Of a DNA stretch of 64,000 bases, positions 11,373-25,038 are shown piece after piece. The notes below the pieces were generated by a model that did no database searches, was not told the origin of the DNA, and was given only the letters and a program-made list of their open reading frames with translations. Source of the DNA: Hippophae tibetana (taxonomy: Eukaryota > Streptophyta > Magnoliopsida > Rosales > Elaeagnaceae); assembly GCA_037013495.1 (NCBI GenBank), contig CM072810.1, positions 53,926,843-53,990,842 on the forward strand, in the 5' to 3' direction. Every line of letters starts with the position of its first letter. Position 1 is the stretch's first letter. A program made the position numbers and the translations under genes.

Positions 11373-12561
11373 AAAGCTTAAGCTTTCAATACGGGACGCT
11401 TGAACTGTCACCCTTAATCCTCGTTCAAAACTCACACCAAGTCACGAGGATGTTACCCCCCATGCATTACACAAGTCATTCTAAATGACACATGGAAACA
11501 ACATAGAAAGGTTACCCACAACAACAAACCCAGGGATGGTACTTACCTCGGTTGCATCATTTCGTCTCTTGTAAGCGAACTTCACCTCGAACTTGTGCCT
11601 TTGTGGGATACAAATCGGAGATCATGTTTTGATAACAAATATAGGAAAAATAGCTAATCCTTCCTTCCTAAAGCTTAAGCTTTCCATGCGGGACGCTTGA
11701 ATTGTCACCCTTAATCCTCGTTCAAAGATCAGAACAAGTCACGAGGTTGTTACCCCCCGTGCACGACACAAGTCATTCTAAATGACACTTGGAAACAACA
11801 TAGAAAGGTTACCCACAACAACAAACCCAGGGATGGATACTTACCTCGGTTTCATCATTCCGTCTCTTGTAAGCGAACTTTACCTCGAACTAGTGCTTTT
11901 ATGCGACACAAACCTGAGATCATGTTTTGATACCAAACATAGGAAAAATAGCTAATCCTTCCTTCCAAAAGCTTAAGCTTTCAATACGGGACGCTTGAAC
12001 TGTCACCCTTAATCCTCGTTCAAAACTCACACCAAGTCACGAGGATGTTACCCCCCATGCATTACACAAGTCATTCTAAATGACACATGGAAACAACATA
12101 GAAAGGTTACCCACAACAACAAACCCAGGGATGGTACTTACCTCGGTTGCATCATTTCGTCTCTTGTAAGCGAACTTCACCTCGAACTTGTGCCTTTGTG
12201 GGATACAAATCGGAGATCAAGTTTTGATAACAAATATAGGAAAAATAGCTAATCCTTCCTTCCTAAAGCTTAAGCTTTCAATACGGGATGCTTGAACTGT
12301 AACCCTTAATCCTCGTTCAAAACTCACACCAAGTCACGAGGATGTTACCCCCCATGCATTACACAAGTCATTCTAAATGACACATGGAAACAACATAGAA
12401 AGGTTACCCACAACAACAAACCCACGGATGGTACTTACCTCGGTTGCATCATTTCGTCTCTTGTAAGCGAACTTGACCTAGAACTTGTGCTTTTATGGGA
12501 CACAAACCTGAGATCATGTTTTGATACCAAACATAGGAAAAATAGCTAATCCTTCCTTCCA

Positions 12562-12857
12562 AAAGCTTAAGCTTTCAATACGGGACGCTTGAACTATCAC
12601 CCTTAATCCTCGTTCAAAACTCACACCAAGTCACGAGGATGTTACCCCCCATGCATTACACAAGTCATTCTAAATGACACATGGAAACAACATAGAAAGG
12701 TTACCAACAACAACGAACCCAGGGATGATACTTACCTCGGTTGCATCATTCCGTCTCTTGTAAGCGAACTTTACCTCGAACTTGTTCTTTTATGGGACAC
12801 AAACCTTAGATCATGTTTTGATACCAAACATAGGAAAATAGCTAATCCTTCCTTCCT
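12562..12857 (+). repeat. Representative monomer, subtype G (296 bp), first appearance
   Basis: Subtype G has GACGCTTGAACTATCAC or GACGCTTGAACTGTCAC, ATGCATTACAC, AGGGATGATAC, CTTGTTCTTTTATGGG, ACCTTAGATC and a one-base-shorter AGGAAAATAGC, which gives 296 bp. It is nearly always followed by an H monomer, so G+H behaves as a ~595-bp dimer. This is its first appearance; it becomes a main component from 21 kb onward. Confidence 0.83.
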
Positions 12858-13156
12858 AAAGCGTAAGCTTTCAAATACGGGACGCTTGAACTGCCACCCT
12901 TAATCCTCGTTCAAAGCTCACAACAAGTCACGAGGATGTTACCCCCCCGTGCACGACACAAGTGATTCTAAATGACACTTGGAAACAACATAGAAAGGTT
13001 ACCCACAACAACAAACCCAGGGATGGTACTTACCTCGGTTGCATCATTCCGTCTCTTGTAAGCGAACTTTACCTCGAACTTGTGCTTTTATGGGACACAA
13101 ACCTGAGATCATGTTTTGATACCAAACATAGGAAAAATAGCTAATCCTTCCTTCCA
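12858..13156 (+). repeat. Representative monomer, subtype H (299 bp), first appearance
   Basis: Subtype H breaks the palindrome (AAAGCGTAAGCTTT, sometimes AAAGCATAAGC or AAAGCGTCAGC), keeping at most one HindIII site. It also has TTCAAATACGGG with an extra A, GAACTGCCAC, AAAGCTCACAAC and a run of seven C before GTGCACG. This copy also has AAGTGATTC, which weakens the dyad. The substitution is shared by nearly all H monomers, so it arose before H spread. Confidence 0.83.
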
Positions 13157-14047
13157 AAAGCTTAAGCTTTCAATACGGGATGCTTGAACTGTCACCCTTA
13201 ATCCTCGTTCAAAACTCACACCAAGTCACGAGGATGTTACCCCCCACGCACGACACAAGTCATTCTAAATGACACATGGAAACAACATAGAAAGGTTACC
13301 CACAACAACGAACCCAGGGATGGTACTTACCTCGGTTGCATCATTCCATCTCTTGTAAGCGAACTTCACCTCGAACTTGTGCTTTTGTGGGATACAAATC
13401 GGAGATCATGTTTTGATAACAAATATAGGAAAAATAGCTAATCCTTCCTTCCTAAAGCTTAAGCTTTCCATGCGGGACGCTTGAACTGTCACCCTTAATC
13501 CTCGTTCAAAGATCACAACAAGTCACGAGGCTATTACCCCCCGTGCACGACACAAGTCATTCTAAATGACACATGGAAACAACATAGAAAGGTTACCCAC
13601 AACAACGAACCCAGGGATGGTACTTACCTCGGTTGCATCATTCCGTCTCTTGTAAGCGAACTTCACCTCGAACTTGTGCCTTTGTGGGATACAAATCGGA
13701 GATCAAGTTTTGATAACAAATATAGGAAAAATAGCTAATCCTTCCTTCCTAAAGCTTAAACTTTCAATACGGGATGCTTGAACTGTCACCCTTAATCCTC
13801 GTTCAAAACTCACACCAAGTCACGAGGATGTTACCCCCCATGCATTACACAAGTCATTCTAAATGACACATGGAAACAACATAGAAAGGTTACCCACAAC
13901 AACAAACCCAGGGATGGTACTTACCTCGGTTGCATCATTTCGTCTCTTGTAAGCGAACTTGACCTAGAACTTGTGCTTTTATGGGACACAAACCTGAGAT
14001 CATGTTTTGATACCAAACATAGGAAAAATAGCTAATGCTTCCTTCGA

Positions 14048-15831
14048 AAAGCTTAAGCTTTCAATACGGGATGCTTGAACTGTCACCCTTAATCCTCGTT
14101 CAAAACTCACACCAAGTCACGAGGATGTTACCCCCCATGCATGACACAAGTCATTCTAAATGACACATGGAAACAACATAGAAAGGTTACCCAGAACAAC
14201 GAACCCAGGGATGGTACTTACCTCGGTTGCATCATTCCGTCTCTTGTAAGCGAACTTCACCTCGAACTTGTGCCTTTGTGGGATACAAATCGGAGATCAT
14301 GTTTTGATAACAAATATAGGAAAAATAGCTAATCCTTCCTTCCTAAAGCTTAAGCTTTCCATGCGGGACGCTTGAATTGTCACCCTTAATCCTCGTTCAA
14401 AGATCAGAACAAGTCACGAGGTTGTTACCCCCCGTGCACGACACAAGTCATTCTAAATGACACTTGGAAACAACATAGAAAGGTTACCCACAACAACAAA
14501 CCCAGGGATGGATACTTACCTCGGTTTCATCATTCCGTCTCTTGTAAGCGAACTTTACCTCGAACTAGTGCTTTTATGCGACACAAACCTGAGATCATGT
14601 TTTGATACCAAACATAGGAAAAATAGCTAATCCTTCCTTCCAAAAGCTTAAGCTTTCAATACGGGACGCTTGAACTGTCACCCTTAATCCTCGTTCAAAA
14701 CTCACACCAAGTCACGAGGATGTTACCCCCCATGCATTACACAAGTCATTCTAAATGACACATGGAAACAACATAGAAAGGTTACCCACAACAACAAACC
14801 CAGGGATGGTACTTACCTCGGTTGCATCATTTCGTCTCTTGTAAGCGAACTTCACCTCGAACTTGTGCCTTTGTGGGATACAAATCGGAGATCAAGTTTT
14901 GATAACAAATATAGGAAAAATAGCTAATCCTTCCTTCCTAAAGCTTAAGCTTTCAATACGGGATGCTTGAACTGTAACCCTTAATCCTCGTTCAAAACTC
15001 ACACCAAGTCACGAGGATGTTACCCCCCATGCATGACACAAGTCATTCTAAATGACACATGGAAACAACATAGAAAGGTTACCCAGAACAACGAACCCAG
15101 GGATGGTACTTACCTCGGTTGCATCATTCCGTCTCTTGTAAGCGAACTTCACCTCGAACTTGTGCCTTTGTGGGATACAAATCGGAGATCATGTTTTGAT
15201 AACAAATATAGGAAAAATAGCTAATCCTTCCTTCCTAAAGCTTAAGCTTTCCATGCGGGACGCTTGAATTGTCACCCTTAATCCTCGTTCAAAGATCAGA
15301 ACAAGTCACGAGGTTGTTACCCCCCGTGCACGACACAAGTCATTCTAAATGACACTTGGAAACAACATAGAAAGGTTACCCACAACAACAAACCCAGGGA
15401 TGCATACTTACCTCGGTTTCATCATTCCGTCTCTTGTAAGCGAACTTTACCTCGAACTAGTGCTTTTATGCGACACAAACCTGAGATCATGTTTTGATAC
15501 CAAACATAGGAAAAATAGCTAATCCTTCCTTCCAAAAGCTTAAGCTTTCAATACGGGACGCTTGAACTGTCACCCTTAATCCTCGTTCAAAACTCACACC
15601 AAGTCACGAGGATGTTACCCCCCATGCATTACACAAGTCATTCTAAATGACACATGGAAACAACATAGAAAGGTTACCCACAACAACAAACCCAGGGATG
15701 GTACTTACCTCGGTTGCATCATTTCGTCTCTTGTAAGCGAACTTCACCTCGAACTTGTGCCTTTGTGGGATACAAATCGGAGATCAAGTTTTGATAACAA
15801 ATATAGGAAAAATAGCTAATCCTTCCTTCCT
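14048..15831 (+). repeat. Tandem duplication of an 892-bp trimer (E, A, C/B hybrid)
   Basis: Copy one is 14048-14939 and copy two is 14940-15831. Both contain E with CCAGAACAAC, A with AGATCAGAAC and the C/B hybrid. They differ at the first palindrome flank (TTCGAAAAG versus TCCTAAAG), at CTGTCACCC versus CTGTAACCC, and at GGATGGATAC versus GGATGCATAC near 15402. The exchange that created them lies near 14090-14130. Confidence 0.8.
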
Positions 15832-17614
15832 AAAGCTTAAGCTTTCAATACGGGATGCTTGAACTGTAACCCTTAATCCTCGTTCAAAACTCACACCAAG
15901 TCACGAGGATGTTACCCCCCATGCATTACACAAGTCATTCTAAATGACACATGGAAACAACATAGAAAGGTTACCCACAACAACAAACCCAGGGATGGTA
16001 CTTACCTCGGTTGCATCATTTCGTCTCTTGTAAGCGAACTTGACCTAGAACTTGTGCTTTTATGGGACACAAACCTGAGATCATGTTTTGATACCAAACA
16101 TAGGAAAAATAGCTAATCCTTCCTTCCAAAAGCTTAAGCTTTCAATACGGGACGCTTGAACTATCACCCTTAATCCTCGTTCAAAACTCACACCAAGTCA
16201 CGAGGATGTTACCCCCCATGCATTACACAAGTCATTCTAAATGACACATGGAAACAACATAGAAAGGTTACCCACAACAACGAACCCAGGGATGATACTT
16301 ACCTCGGTTGCATCATTCCGTCTCTTGTAAGCGAACTTTACCTCGAACTTGTTCTTTTATGGGACACAAACCTTAGATCATGTTTTGATACCAAACATAG
16401 GAAAATAGCTAATCCTTCCTTCCTAAAGCGTAAGCTTTCAAATACGGGACGCTTGAACTGCCACCCTTAATCCTCGTTCAAAGCTCACAACAAGTCACGA
16501 GGATGTTACCCCCCCGTGCACGACACAAGTGATTCTAAATGACACTTGGAAACAACATAGAAAGGTTACCCACAACAACAAACCCAGGGATGGTACTTAC
16601 CTCGGTTGCATCATTCCGTCTCTTGTAAGCGAACTTTACCTCGAACTTGTGCTTTTATGGGACACAAACCTGAGATCATGTTTTGATACCAAACATAGGA
16701 AAAATAGCTAATCCTTCCTTCCAAAAGCTTAAGCTTTCAATACGGGATGCTTGAACTGTCACCCTTAATCCTCGTTCAAAACTCACACCAAGTCACGAGG
16801 ATGTTACCCCCCATGCACGACACAAGTCATTCTAAATGACACATGGAAACAACATAGAAAGGTTACCCACAACAACGAACCCAGGGATGGTACTTACCTC
16901 GGTTGCATCATTCCATCTCTTGTAAGCGAACTTCACCTCGAACTTGTGCTTTTGTGGGATACAAATCGGAGATCATGTTTTGATAACAAATATAGGAAAA
17001 ATAGCTAATCCTTCCTTCCTAAAGCTTAAGCTTTCCATGCGGGACGCTTGAACTGTCACCCTTAATCCTCGTTCAAAGATCACAACAAGTCACGAGGCTA
17101 TTACCCCCCGTGCACGACACAAGTCATTCTAAATGACACATGGAAACAACATAGAAAGGTTACCCACAACAACGAACCCAGGGATGGTACTTACCTCGGT
17201 TGCATCATTCCGTCTCTTGTAAGCGAACTTCACCTCGAACTTGTGCCTTTGTGGGATACAAATCGGAGATCAAGTTTTGATAACAAATATAGGAAAAATA
17301 GCTAATCCTTCCTTCCTAAAGCTTAAACTTTCAATACGGGATGCTTGAACTGTCACCCTTAATCCTCGTTCAAAACTCACACCAAGTCACGAGGATGTTA
17401 CCCCCCATGCATTACACAAGTCATTCTAAATGACACATGGAAACAACATAGAAAGGTTACCCACAACAACAAACCCAGGGATGGTACTTACCTCGGTTGC
17501 ATCATTTCGTCTCTTGTAAGCGAACTTGACCTAGAACTTGTGCTTTTATGGGACACAAACCTGAGATCATGTTTTGATACCAAACATAGGAAAAATAGCT
17601 AATCCTTCCTTCGA
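15832..17614 (+). repeat. Six-monomer segment C-G-H-E-B-C (1,783 bp)
   Basis: This repeats 12265-14047 at an offset of 3,567 bp, including CTGTAACCC, the G and H pair, AAGTGATTC in H, CATTCCATCTC (near 13347/16914) and CTTAAACTTTC (near 13757/17325). Single-base differences include CCCACGGATGG/CCCAGGGATGG near 12424 and CCCCCACGC/CCCCCATGC near 13247. Confidence 0.8.
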
Positions 17615-19694
17615 AAAGCTTAAGCTTTCAATACGGGATGCTTGAACTGTCACCCTTAATCCTCGTTCAAAACTCACACCAAGTCACGAGGATGTTACCC
17701 CCCATGCACGACACAAGTCATTCTAAATGACACTTGGAAATAACATAGAAAGGTTACCCAGAACAACGAACCCCGGGATGGTACTTACCTCGGTTGCATC
17801 ATTCCGTCTCTTGTAAGCGAACTTTACCTCGAACTAGTACTTTTATGCGACACAAACCTGAGATCATGTTTTGATACCAACCATAGGAAAAATGGCTAAT
17901 CCTTCCTTCCAAAAGCTTAAGCTTTCAATACGGGATGCTTGAACTGTCACCCTTAATCCTCGTTCAAAACTCACACCAAGTCACGAGGATGTTACCCCCC
18001 ATGCATTACACAAGTCATTCTAAATGACACATGGAAACAACATAGAAAGGTTACCCACAACAACGAACCCAGGGATGGTACTTACCTCGGTTGCATCATT
18101 CCGTCTCTTGTAAGCGAACTTCACCTCGAACTTGTGCCTTTGTGGGATACAAATCGGAGATCATGTTTTGATAACAAATATAGGAAAAATAGCTAATCCT
18201 TCCTTCCTAAAGCTTAAGCTTTCAATACGGGATGCTTGAACTGTCACCCTTAATCCTCGTTCAAAACTCACAGCAAGTCACGAGGATGTTACCCCCCATG
18301 CACGACACAAGTCATTCTAAATGACACTTGGAAACAACATAGAAAGGTTACCCACAACAACAAACCCAGGGATGGTACTTACCTCGGTTACATTATTCCG
18401 TCTCTTGTAAGCGAACTTTACCTCGAACTTGTGCTTTTATGGGACACAAACCTGAGATCATGTTTTGATACCAAACATAGGAAAAATAGCTAATCCTTCC
18501 TTTGAAAAGCTTAAGCTTTCAATACGGGATGCTTGAACTGTCACCCTTAATCCTCGTTCAAAACTCACACCAAGTCACGAGGATGTTACCCCCCATGCAT
18601 GACACAAGTCATTCTAAATGACACATGGAAACAACATAGAAAGGTTACCCACAACAACGAACCCAGGGATGGTACTTACCTCGGTTGCATCATTCCGTCT
18701 CTTGTAAGCGAACTTCACCTCGAACTTGTGCCTTTGTGGGATACAAATCGGAGATCATGTTTTGATAACAAATATAGGAAAAATAGCTAATCCTTCCTTC
18801 CTAAAGCTTAAGCTTTCCATGCGGGACGCTTGAATTGTCACCCTTAGTCCTCGTTCAAAGATCACAACAAGTCACGAGGTTGTTACCCCCTGTGCACGAC
18901 ACAAGTCATTCTAAATGACACTTGGAAACAACATAGAAAGGTTACCCACAACAACAAACCCAGGGATGGATACTTACCTCGGTTTCATCATTCCGTCTCT
19001 TGTAAGCGAACTTTACCTCGAACTAGTGCTTTTATGCGACACAAACCTGAGATCATGTTTTGATACCAAACATAGGAAAAATAGCTAATCCTTCCTTCCA
19101 AAAGCTTAAGCTTTCAATACGGGACCCTTGAACTGTCACCCTTAATCCTCGTTCAAAACTCACACCAAGTCACGAGGATGTTACCCCCCATGCATTACAC
19201 AAGTCATTCTAAATGACACATGGAAACAACATAGAAAGGTTACCCACAACAACAAACCCAGGGATGGTACTTACCTCGGTTGCATCATTTCGTCTCTTGT
19301 AAGCGAACTTGACCTAGAACTTGTGCTTTTATGGGACACAAACCTGAGATCATGTTTTGATACCAAACATAGGAAAAATAGCTAATCCTTCCTTCGAAAA
19401 GCTTAAGCTTTCAATACGGGATGCTTGAACTGTCACCCTTAATCCTCGTTCAAAACTCACACCAAGTCACGAGGATGTTACCCCCCATGCACGACACAAG
19501 TCATTCTAAATGACACTTGGAAATAACATAGAAAGGTTACCCAGAACAACGAACCCCGGGATGGTACTTACCTCGGTTGCATCATTCCGTCTCTTGTAAG
19601 CGAACTTTACCTCGAACTAGTACTTTTATGCGACACAAACCTGAGATCATGTTTTGATACCAACCATAGGAAAAATAGCTAATCCTTCCTTCCA
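17615..19694 (+). repeat. A-F type segment (D, C/E, F, E, A, C, D), no B
   Basis: D monomers with CCCCGGG begin at 17615 and 19398, exactly 1,783 bp apart, so this is again a six-monomer step, but with the order D, C/E hybrid, F, E, A, C and without B. F here reads GGTTACATTATTCCG and CCTTTGAAAAG. The A monomer has CACCCTTAGTCC near 18844. Confidence 0.73.
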
Positions 19695-22366
19695 AAAGCT
19701 TAAGCTTTCAATACGGGATGCTTGAACTGTCACCCTTAATCCTCGTTCAAAACTCACACCAAGTCACGAGGATGTTACCCCCCATGCACGACACAAGTCA
19801 TTCTAAATGACACATGGAAACAACATAGAAAGGTTACCCACAACAACGAACCCAGGGATGGTACTTACCTCTGTTGCATCATTCCGTCTCTTGTAAGCCA
19901 ACTTCACCTCGAACTTGTGCTTTTGTGGGATACAAATCGGAGATCATGTTTTGATAACAAATATAGGAAAAATAGCAAATCCTTCCTTCCTAAAGCTTAA
20001 GCTTTCCATGCGGGACGCTTGAACTGTCACCCTTAATCCTCGTTCAAAGATCACAACAAGTCACGAGGCTATTACCCCCCGTGCACGACACAAGTCATTC
20101 TAAATGACACATGGAAACAACATAGAAAGGTTACCCACAACAACGAACCCAGGGATGGTACTTACCTCGGTTGCATCATTCCGTCTCTTGTAAGCGAACT
20201 TCACCTCGAACTTGTGCCTTTGTGGGATACAAATCGGAGATCATGTTTTGATAACAAATATAGGAAAAATAGCTAATCCTTCCTTCCTAAAGCTTAAGCT
20301 TTCAATACGGGATGCTTGAACTGTCACCCTTAATCCTCGTTCAAAACTCACACAAAGTCACGAGGATGTTACCCCCCATGCATTACACAAGTCATTCTAA
20401 ATGACACATGGAAACAACATAGAAAGGTTACCCACAACAACGAACCCAGGGATGGTACTTACCTCGGTTGCATCATTCCGTCTCTTGTAAGTGAACTTTA
20501 CCTCGAACTTGTGCTTTTATGGGACACAAACCTGAGATCATGTTTTGATACCAAACATAGGAAAAATAGCTAATTCCTTCCAAAAGCTTAAGCTTTCAAT
20601 ACGGGATGCTTGAACTGTCACCCTTAATCCTCGTTCAAAACTCACACCAAGTCACGAGGATGTTACCCCCCATGCACGACACAAGTCATTCTAAATGAAA
20701 CATGGAAACAACATAGAAAGGTTACCCACAACAACGAACCCAGGGATGGTACTTACCTGTTTGCATCATTCCGTCTCTTGTAAGCGAACTTCACCTCGAA
20801 CTTGTGCCTTTGTGGGATACAAATCGGAGATCATGTTTTGATAACAAATATAGGAAAAATAGCTAATCCTTCCTTCCTAAAGCTTAAGCTTTCCATGCGA
20901 TACACTTGAATTGTCACCCTTAATCCTCGTTCAAAGATCACAACAAGTCACGAGGCTGTTACCCCCTGTGCACGACACAAGTCATTCTAAATGACACTTG
21001 GAAACAACATAGAAAGGTTACCCACAACAACAAACCCAGGGATGGATACTTACCTCGGTTGCATCATTCCGTCTCTTGTAAGCGAACTTTACCTCGAACT
21101 AGTGCTTTTATGCGACACAAACCTGAGATCATATTATGATACCAAACATAGGAAAAATAGCTAATCCTTCCTTCCAAAAGCTTAAGCTTTCAATACGGGA
21201 CGCTTGAACTATCACCCTTAATCCTCGTTCAAAACTCACACCAAGTCACGAGGATGTTACCCCCCATGCATTACACAAGTCATTCTAAATGACACATGGA
21301 AACAACATAGAAAGGTTACCCACAACAACGAACCCAGGGATGATACTTACCTTGGTTGCATCATTCCGTCTCTTGTAAGCGAACTTTACCTCGAACTTGT
21401 TCTTTTATGGGACACAAACCTTAGATCATGTTTTGATACCAAACATAGGAAAATAGCTAATCCTTCCTTCCTAAAGCGTAAGCTTTCAAATACGGGACGC
21501 TTGAACTGCCACCCTTAATCCTCGTTCAAAGCTCACAACAAGTCACGAGGATGTTACCCCCCCGTGCACGACACAAGTCATTCTAAATGACACTTGGAAA
21601 CAACATAGAAAGGTTACCCACAACAACGAACCCAGGGATGGTACTTACCTCGGTTGCATCATTCCGTCTCTTGTAAGCGAACTTTACCTCGAACTAGTGC
21701 TTTTATGCGACACAAACCTGAGATCATATTATGATACCAAACATAGGAAAAATAGCTAATCCTTCCTTCCAAAAGCTTAAGCTTTCAATACGGGACGCTT
21801 GAACTATCACCCTTAATCCTCGTTCAAAACTCACACCAAGTCACGAGGATGTTACCCCCCATGCATTACACAAGTCATTCTAAATGACACATGGAAACAA
21901 CATAGAAAGGTTACCCACAACAACGAACCCAGGGATGATACTTACCTTGGTTGCATCATTCCGTCTCTTGTAAGCGAACTTTACCTCGAACTTGTTCTTT
22001 TATGGGACACAAACCTTAGATCATGTTTTGATACCAAACATAGGAAAATAGCTAATCCTTCCTTCCTAAAGCGTAAGCTTTCAAATACGGGACGCTTGAA
22101 CTGCCACCCTTAATCCTCGTTCAAAGCTCACAACAAGTCACGAGGATGTTACCCCCCCGTGCACGACACAAGTCATTCTAAATGACACTTGGAAACAACA
22201 TAGAAAGGTTACCCACAACAACGAACCCAGGGATGGTACTTACCTCGGTTGCATCATTCCGTCTCTTGTAAGCGAACTTTACCTCGAACTTGTGCTTTTA
22301 TGGGACACAAACCTGAGATCATGTTTTGATACCAAACATAGGAAAAATAGCTAATCCTTCCTTCCA
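19695..22366 (+). repeat. Nine-monomer unit, 2,672 bp, copy 1
   Basis: Contains E-like, B, an E-like monomer with CACACAAAG, X with a 3-bp deletion (CTAATTCCTTCC near 20571), E-like with ACCTGTTTGC, A with TGCGATACAC, then G-H-G-H. The two G+H pairs (21177-21771 and 21772-22366) are a nested 595-bp duplication. Private changes in this copy are CCTCTGTTGC and AAGCCAAC near 19870-19900. Confidence 0.8.
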
Positions 22367-25038
22367 AAAGCTTAAGCTTTCAATACGGGATGCTTGAACT
22401 GTCACCCTTAATCCTCGTTCAAAACTCACACCAAGTCACGAGGATGTTACCCCCCATGCACGACACAAGTCATTCTAAATGACACATGGAAACAACATAG
22501 AAAGGTTACCCACAACAACGAACCCAGGGATGGTACTTACCTCGGTTGCATCATTCCGTCTCTTGTAAGCGAACTTCACCTCGAACTTGTGCTTTTGTGG
22601 GATACAAATCGGAGATCATGTTTTGATAACAAATATAGGAAAAATAGCTAATCCTTCCTTCCTAAAGCTTAAGCTTTCCATGCGGGACGCTTGAACTGTC
22701 ACCCTTAATCCTCGTTCAAAGATCACAACAAGTCACGAGGCTATTACCCCCCGTGCACGACACAAGTCATTCTAAATGACACATGGAAACAACATAGAAA
22801 GGTTACCCACAACAACGAACCCAGGGATGGTACTTACCTCGGTTGCATCATTCCGTCTCTTGTAAGCGAACTTCACCTCGAACTTGTGCCTTTGTGGGAT
22901 ACAAATCGGAGATCATGTTTTGATAACAAATATAGGAAAAATAGCTAATCCTTCCTTCCTAAAGCTTAAGCTTTCAATACGGGATGCTTGAACTGTCACC
23001 CTTAATCCTCGTTCAAAACTCACACAAAGTCACGAGGATGTTACCCCCCATGCATTACACAAGTCATTCTAAATGACACATGGAAACAACATAGAAAGGT
23101 TACCCACAACAACGAACCCAGGGATGGTACTTACCTCGGTTGCATCATTCCGTCTCTTGTAAGTGAACTTTACCTCGAACTTGTGCTTTTATGGGACACA
23201 AACCTGAGATCATGTTTTGATACCAAACATAGGAAAAATAGCTAATTCCTTCCAAAAGCTTAAGCTTTCAATACGGGATGCTTGAACTGTCACCCTTAAT
23301 CCTCGTTCAAAACTCACACCAAGTCACGAGGATGTTACCCCCCATGCACGACACAAGTCATTCTAAATGAAACATGGAAACAACATAGAAAGGTTACCCA
23401 CAACAACGAACCCAGGGATGGTACTTACCTGTTTGCATCATTCCGTCTCTTGTAAGCGAACTTCACCTCGAACTTGTGCCTTTGTGGGATACAAATCGGA
23501 GATCATGTTTTGATAACAAATATAGGAAAAATAGCTAATCCTTCCTTCCTAAAGCTTAAGCTTTCCATGCGATACACTTGAATTGTCACCCTTAATCCTC
23601 GTTCAAAGATCACAACAAGTCACGAGGCTGTTACCCCCTGTGCACGACACAAGTCATTCTAAATGACACTTGGAAACAACATAGAAAGGTTACCCACAAC
23701 AACAAACCCAGGGATGGATACTTACCTCGGTTGCATCATTCCGTCTCTTGTAAGCGAACTTTACCTCGAACTAGTGCTTTTATGCGACACAAACCTGAGA
23801 TCATATTATGATACCAAACATAGGAAAAATAGCTAATCCTTCCTTCCAAAAGCTTAAGCTTTCAATACGGGACGCTTGAACTATCACCCTTAATCCTCGT
23901 TCAAAACTCACACCAAGTCACGAGGATGTTACCCCCCATGCATTACACAAGTCATTCTAAATGACACATGGAAACAACATAGAAAGGTTACCCACAACAA
24001 CGAACCCAGGGATGATACTTACCTTGGTTGCATCATTCCGTCTCTTGTAAGCGAACTTTACCTCGAACTTGTTCTTTTATGGGACACAAACCTTAGATCA
24101 TGTTTTGATACCAAACATAGGAAAATAGCTAATCCTTCCTTCCTAAAGCGTAAGCTTTCAAATACGGGACGCTTGAACTGCCACCCTTAATCCTCGTTCA
24201 AAGCTCACAACAAGTCACGAGGATGTTACCCCCCCGTGCACGACACAAGTCATTCTAAATGACACTTGGAAACAACATAGAAAGGTTACCCACAACAACG
24301 AACCCAGGGATGGTACTTACCTCGGTTGCATCATTCCGTCTCTTGTAAGCGAACTTTACCTCGAACTAGTGCTTTTATGCGACACAAACCTGAGATCATA
24401 TTATGATACCAAACATAGGAAAAATAGCTAATCCTTCCTTCCAAAAGCTTAAGCTTTCAATACGGGACGCTTGAACTATCACCCTTAATCCTCGTTCAAA
24501 ACTCACACCAAGTCACGAGGATGTTACCCCCCATGCATTACACAAGTCATTCTAAATGACACATGGAAACAACATAGAAAGGTTACCCACAACAACGAAC
24601 CCAGGGATGATACTTACCTTGGTTGCATCATTCCGTCTCTTGTAAGCGAACTTTACCTCGAACTTGTTCTTTTATGGGACACAAACCTTAGATCATGTTT
24701 TGATACCAAACATAGGAAAATAGCTAATCCTTCCTTCCTAAAGCGTAAGCTTTCAAATACGGGACGCTTGAACTGCCACCCTTAATCCTCGTTCAAAGCT
24801 CACAACAAGTCACGAGGATGTTACCCCCCCGTGCACGACACAAGTCATTCTAAATGACACTTGGAAACAACATAGAAAGGTTAACCACAACAACGAACCC
24901 AGGGATGGTACTTACCTCGGTTGCATCATTCCGTCTCTTGTAAGCGAACTTTACCTCGAACTTGTGCTTTTATGGGACACAAACCTGAGATCATGTTTTG
25001 ATACCAAACATAGGAAAAATAGCTAATCCTTCCTTCCA
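22367..25038 (+). repeat. Nine-monomer unit, 2,672 bp, copy 2
   Basis: This repeats the preceding unit at exactly 2,672 bp, including the 3-bp deletion (23243), ACCTGTTTGC, TGCGATACAC (23569) and both ATATTATGAT marks (23803 and 24398). It lacks the CCTCTGTTGC and AAGCCAAC changes, and it has GGTTAACC near 24882 where copy 1 has GGTTACCC. Confidence 0.82.

Larger units (their letters stand above)
11373..14047 (+). repeat. Nine-monomer segment where G and H first appear
   Basis: Monomers at 11373 (C/E hybrid), 11670 (A), 11968 (C/B hybrid), 12265 (C, with CTGTAACCC), 12562 (G), 12858 (H), 13157 (E-like with CTTTTGTGGG), about 13455 (B) and about 13752 (C with CTTAAACTTTC). Both hybrids switch from C to E or B between CATTTCG and CTTCACCTCG. 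This is the boundary between pure A-F composition and the G/H-containing part. Confidence 0.75.
11580..17697 (+). repeat. 12-monomer period (3,567 bp), about 1.7 copies
   Basis: Positions 11580-14130 align with 15147-17697 at 3,567 bp. The left edge falls inside the C/E hybrid, where the 3' E part starts. The right edge is where an E monomer in copy one is replaced by a D monomer in copy two. Confidence 0.75.
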
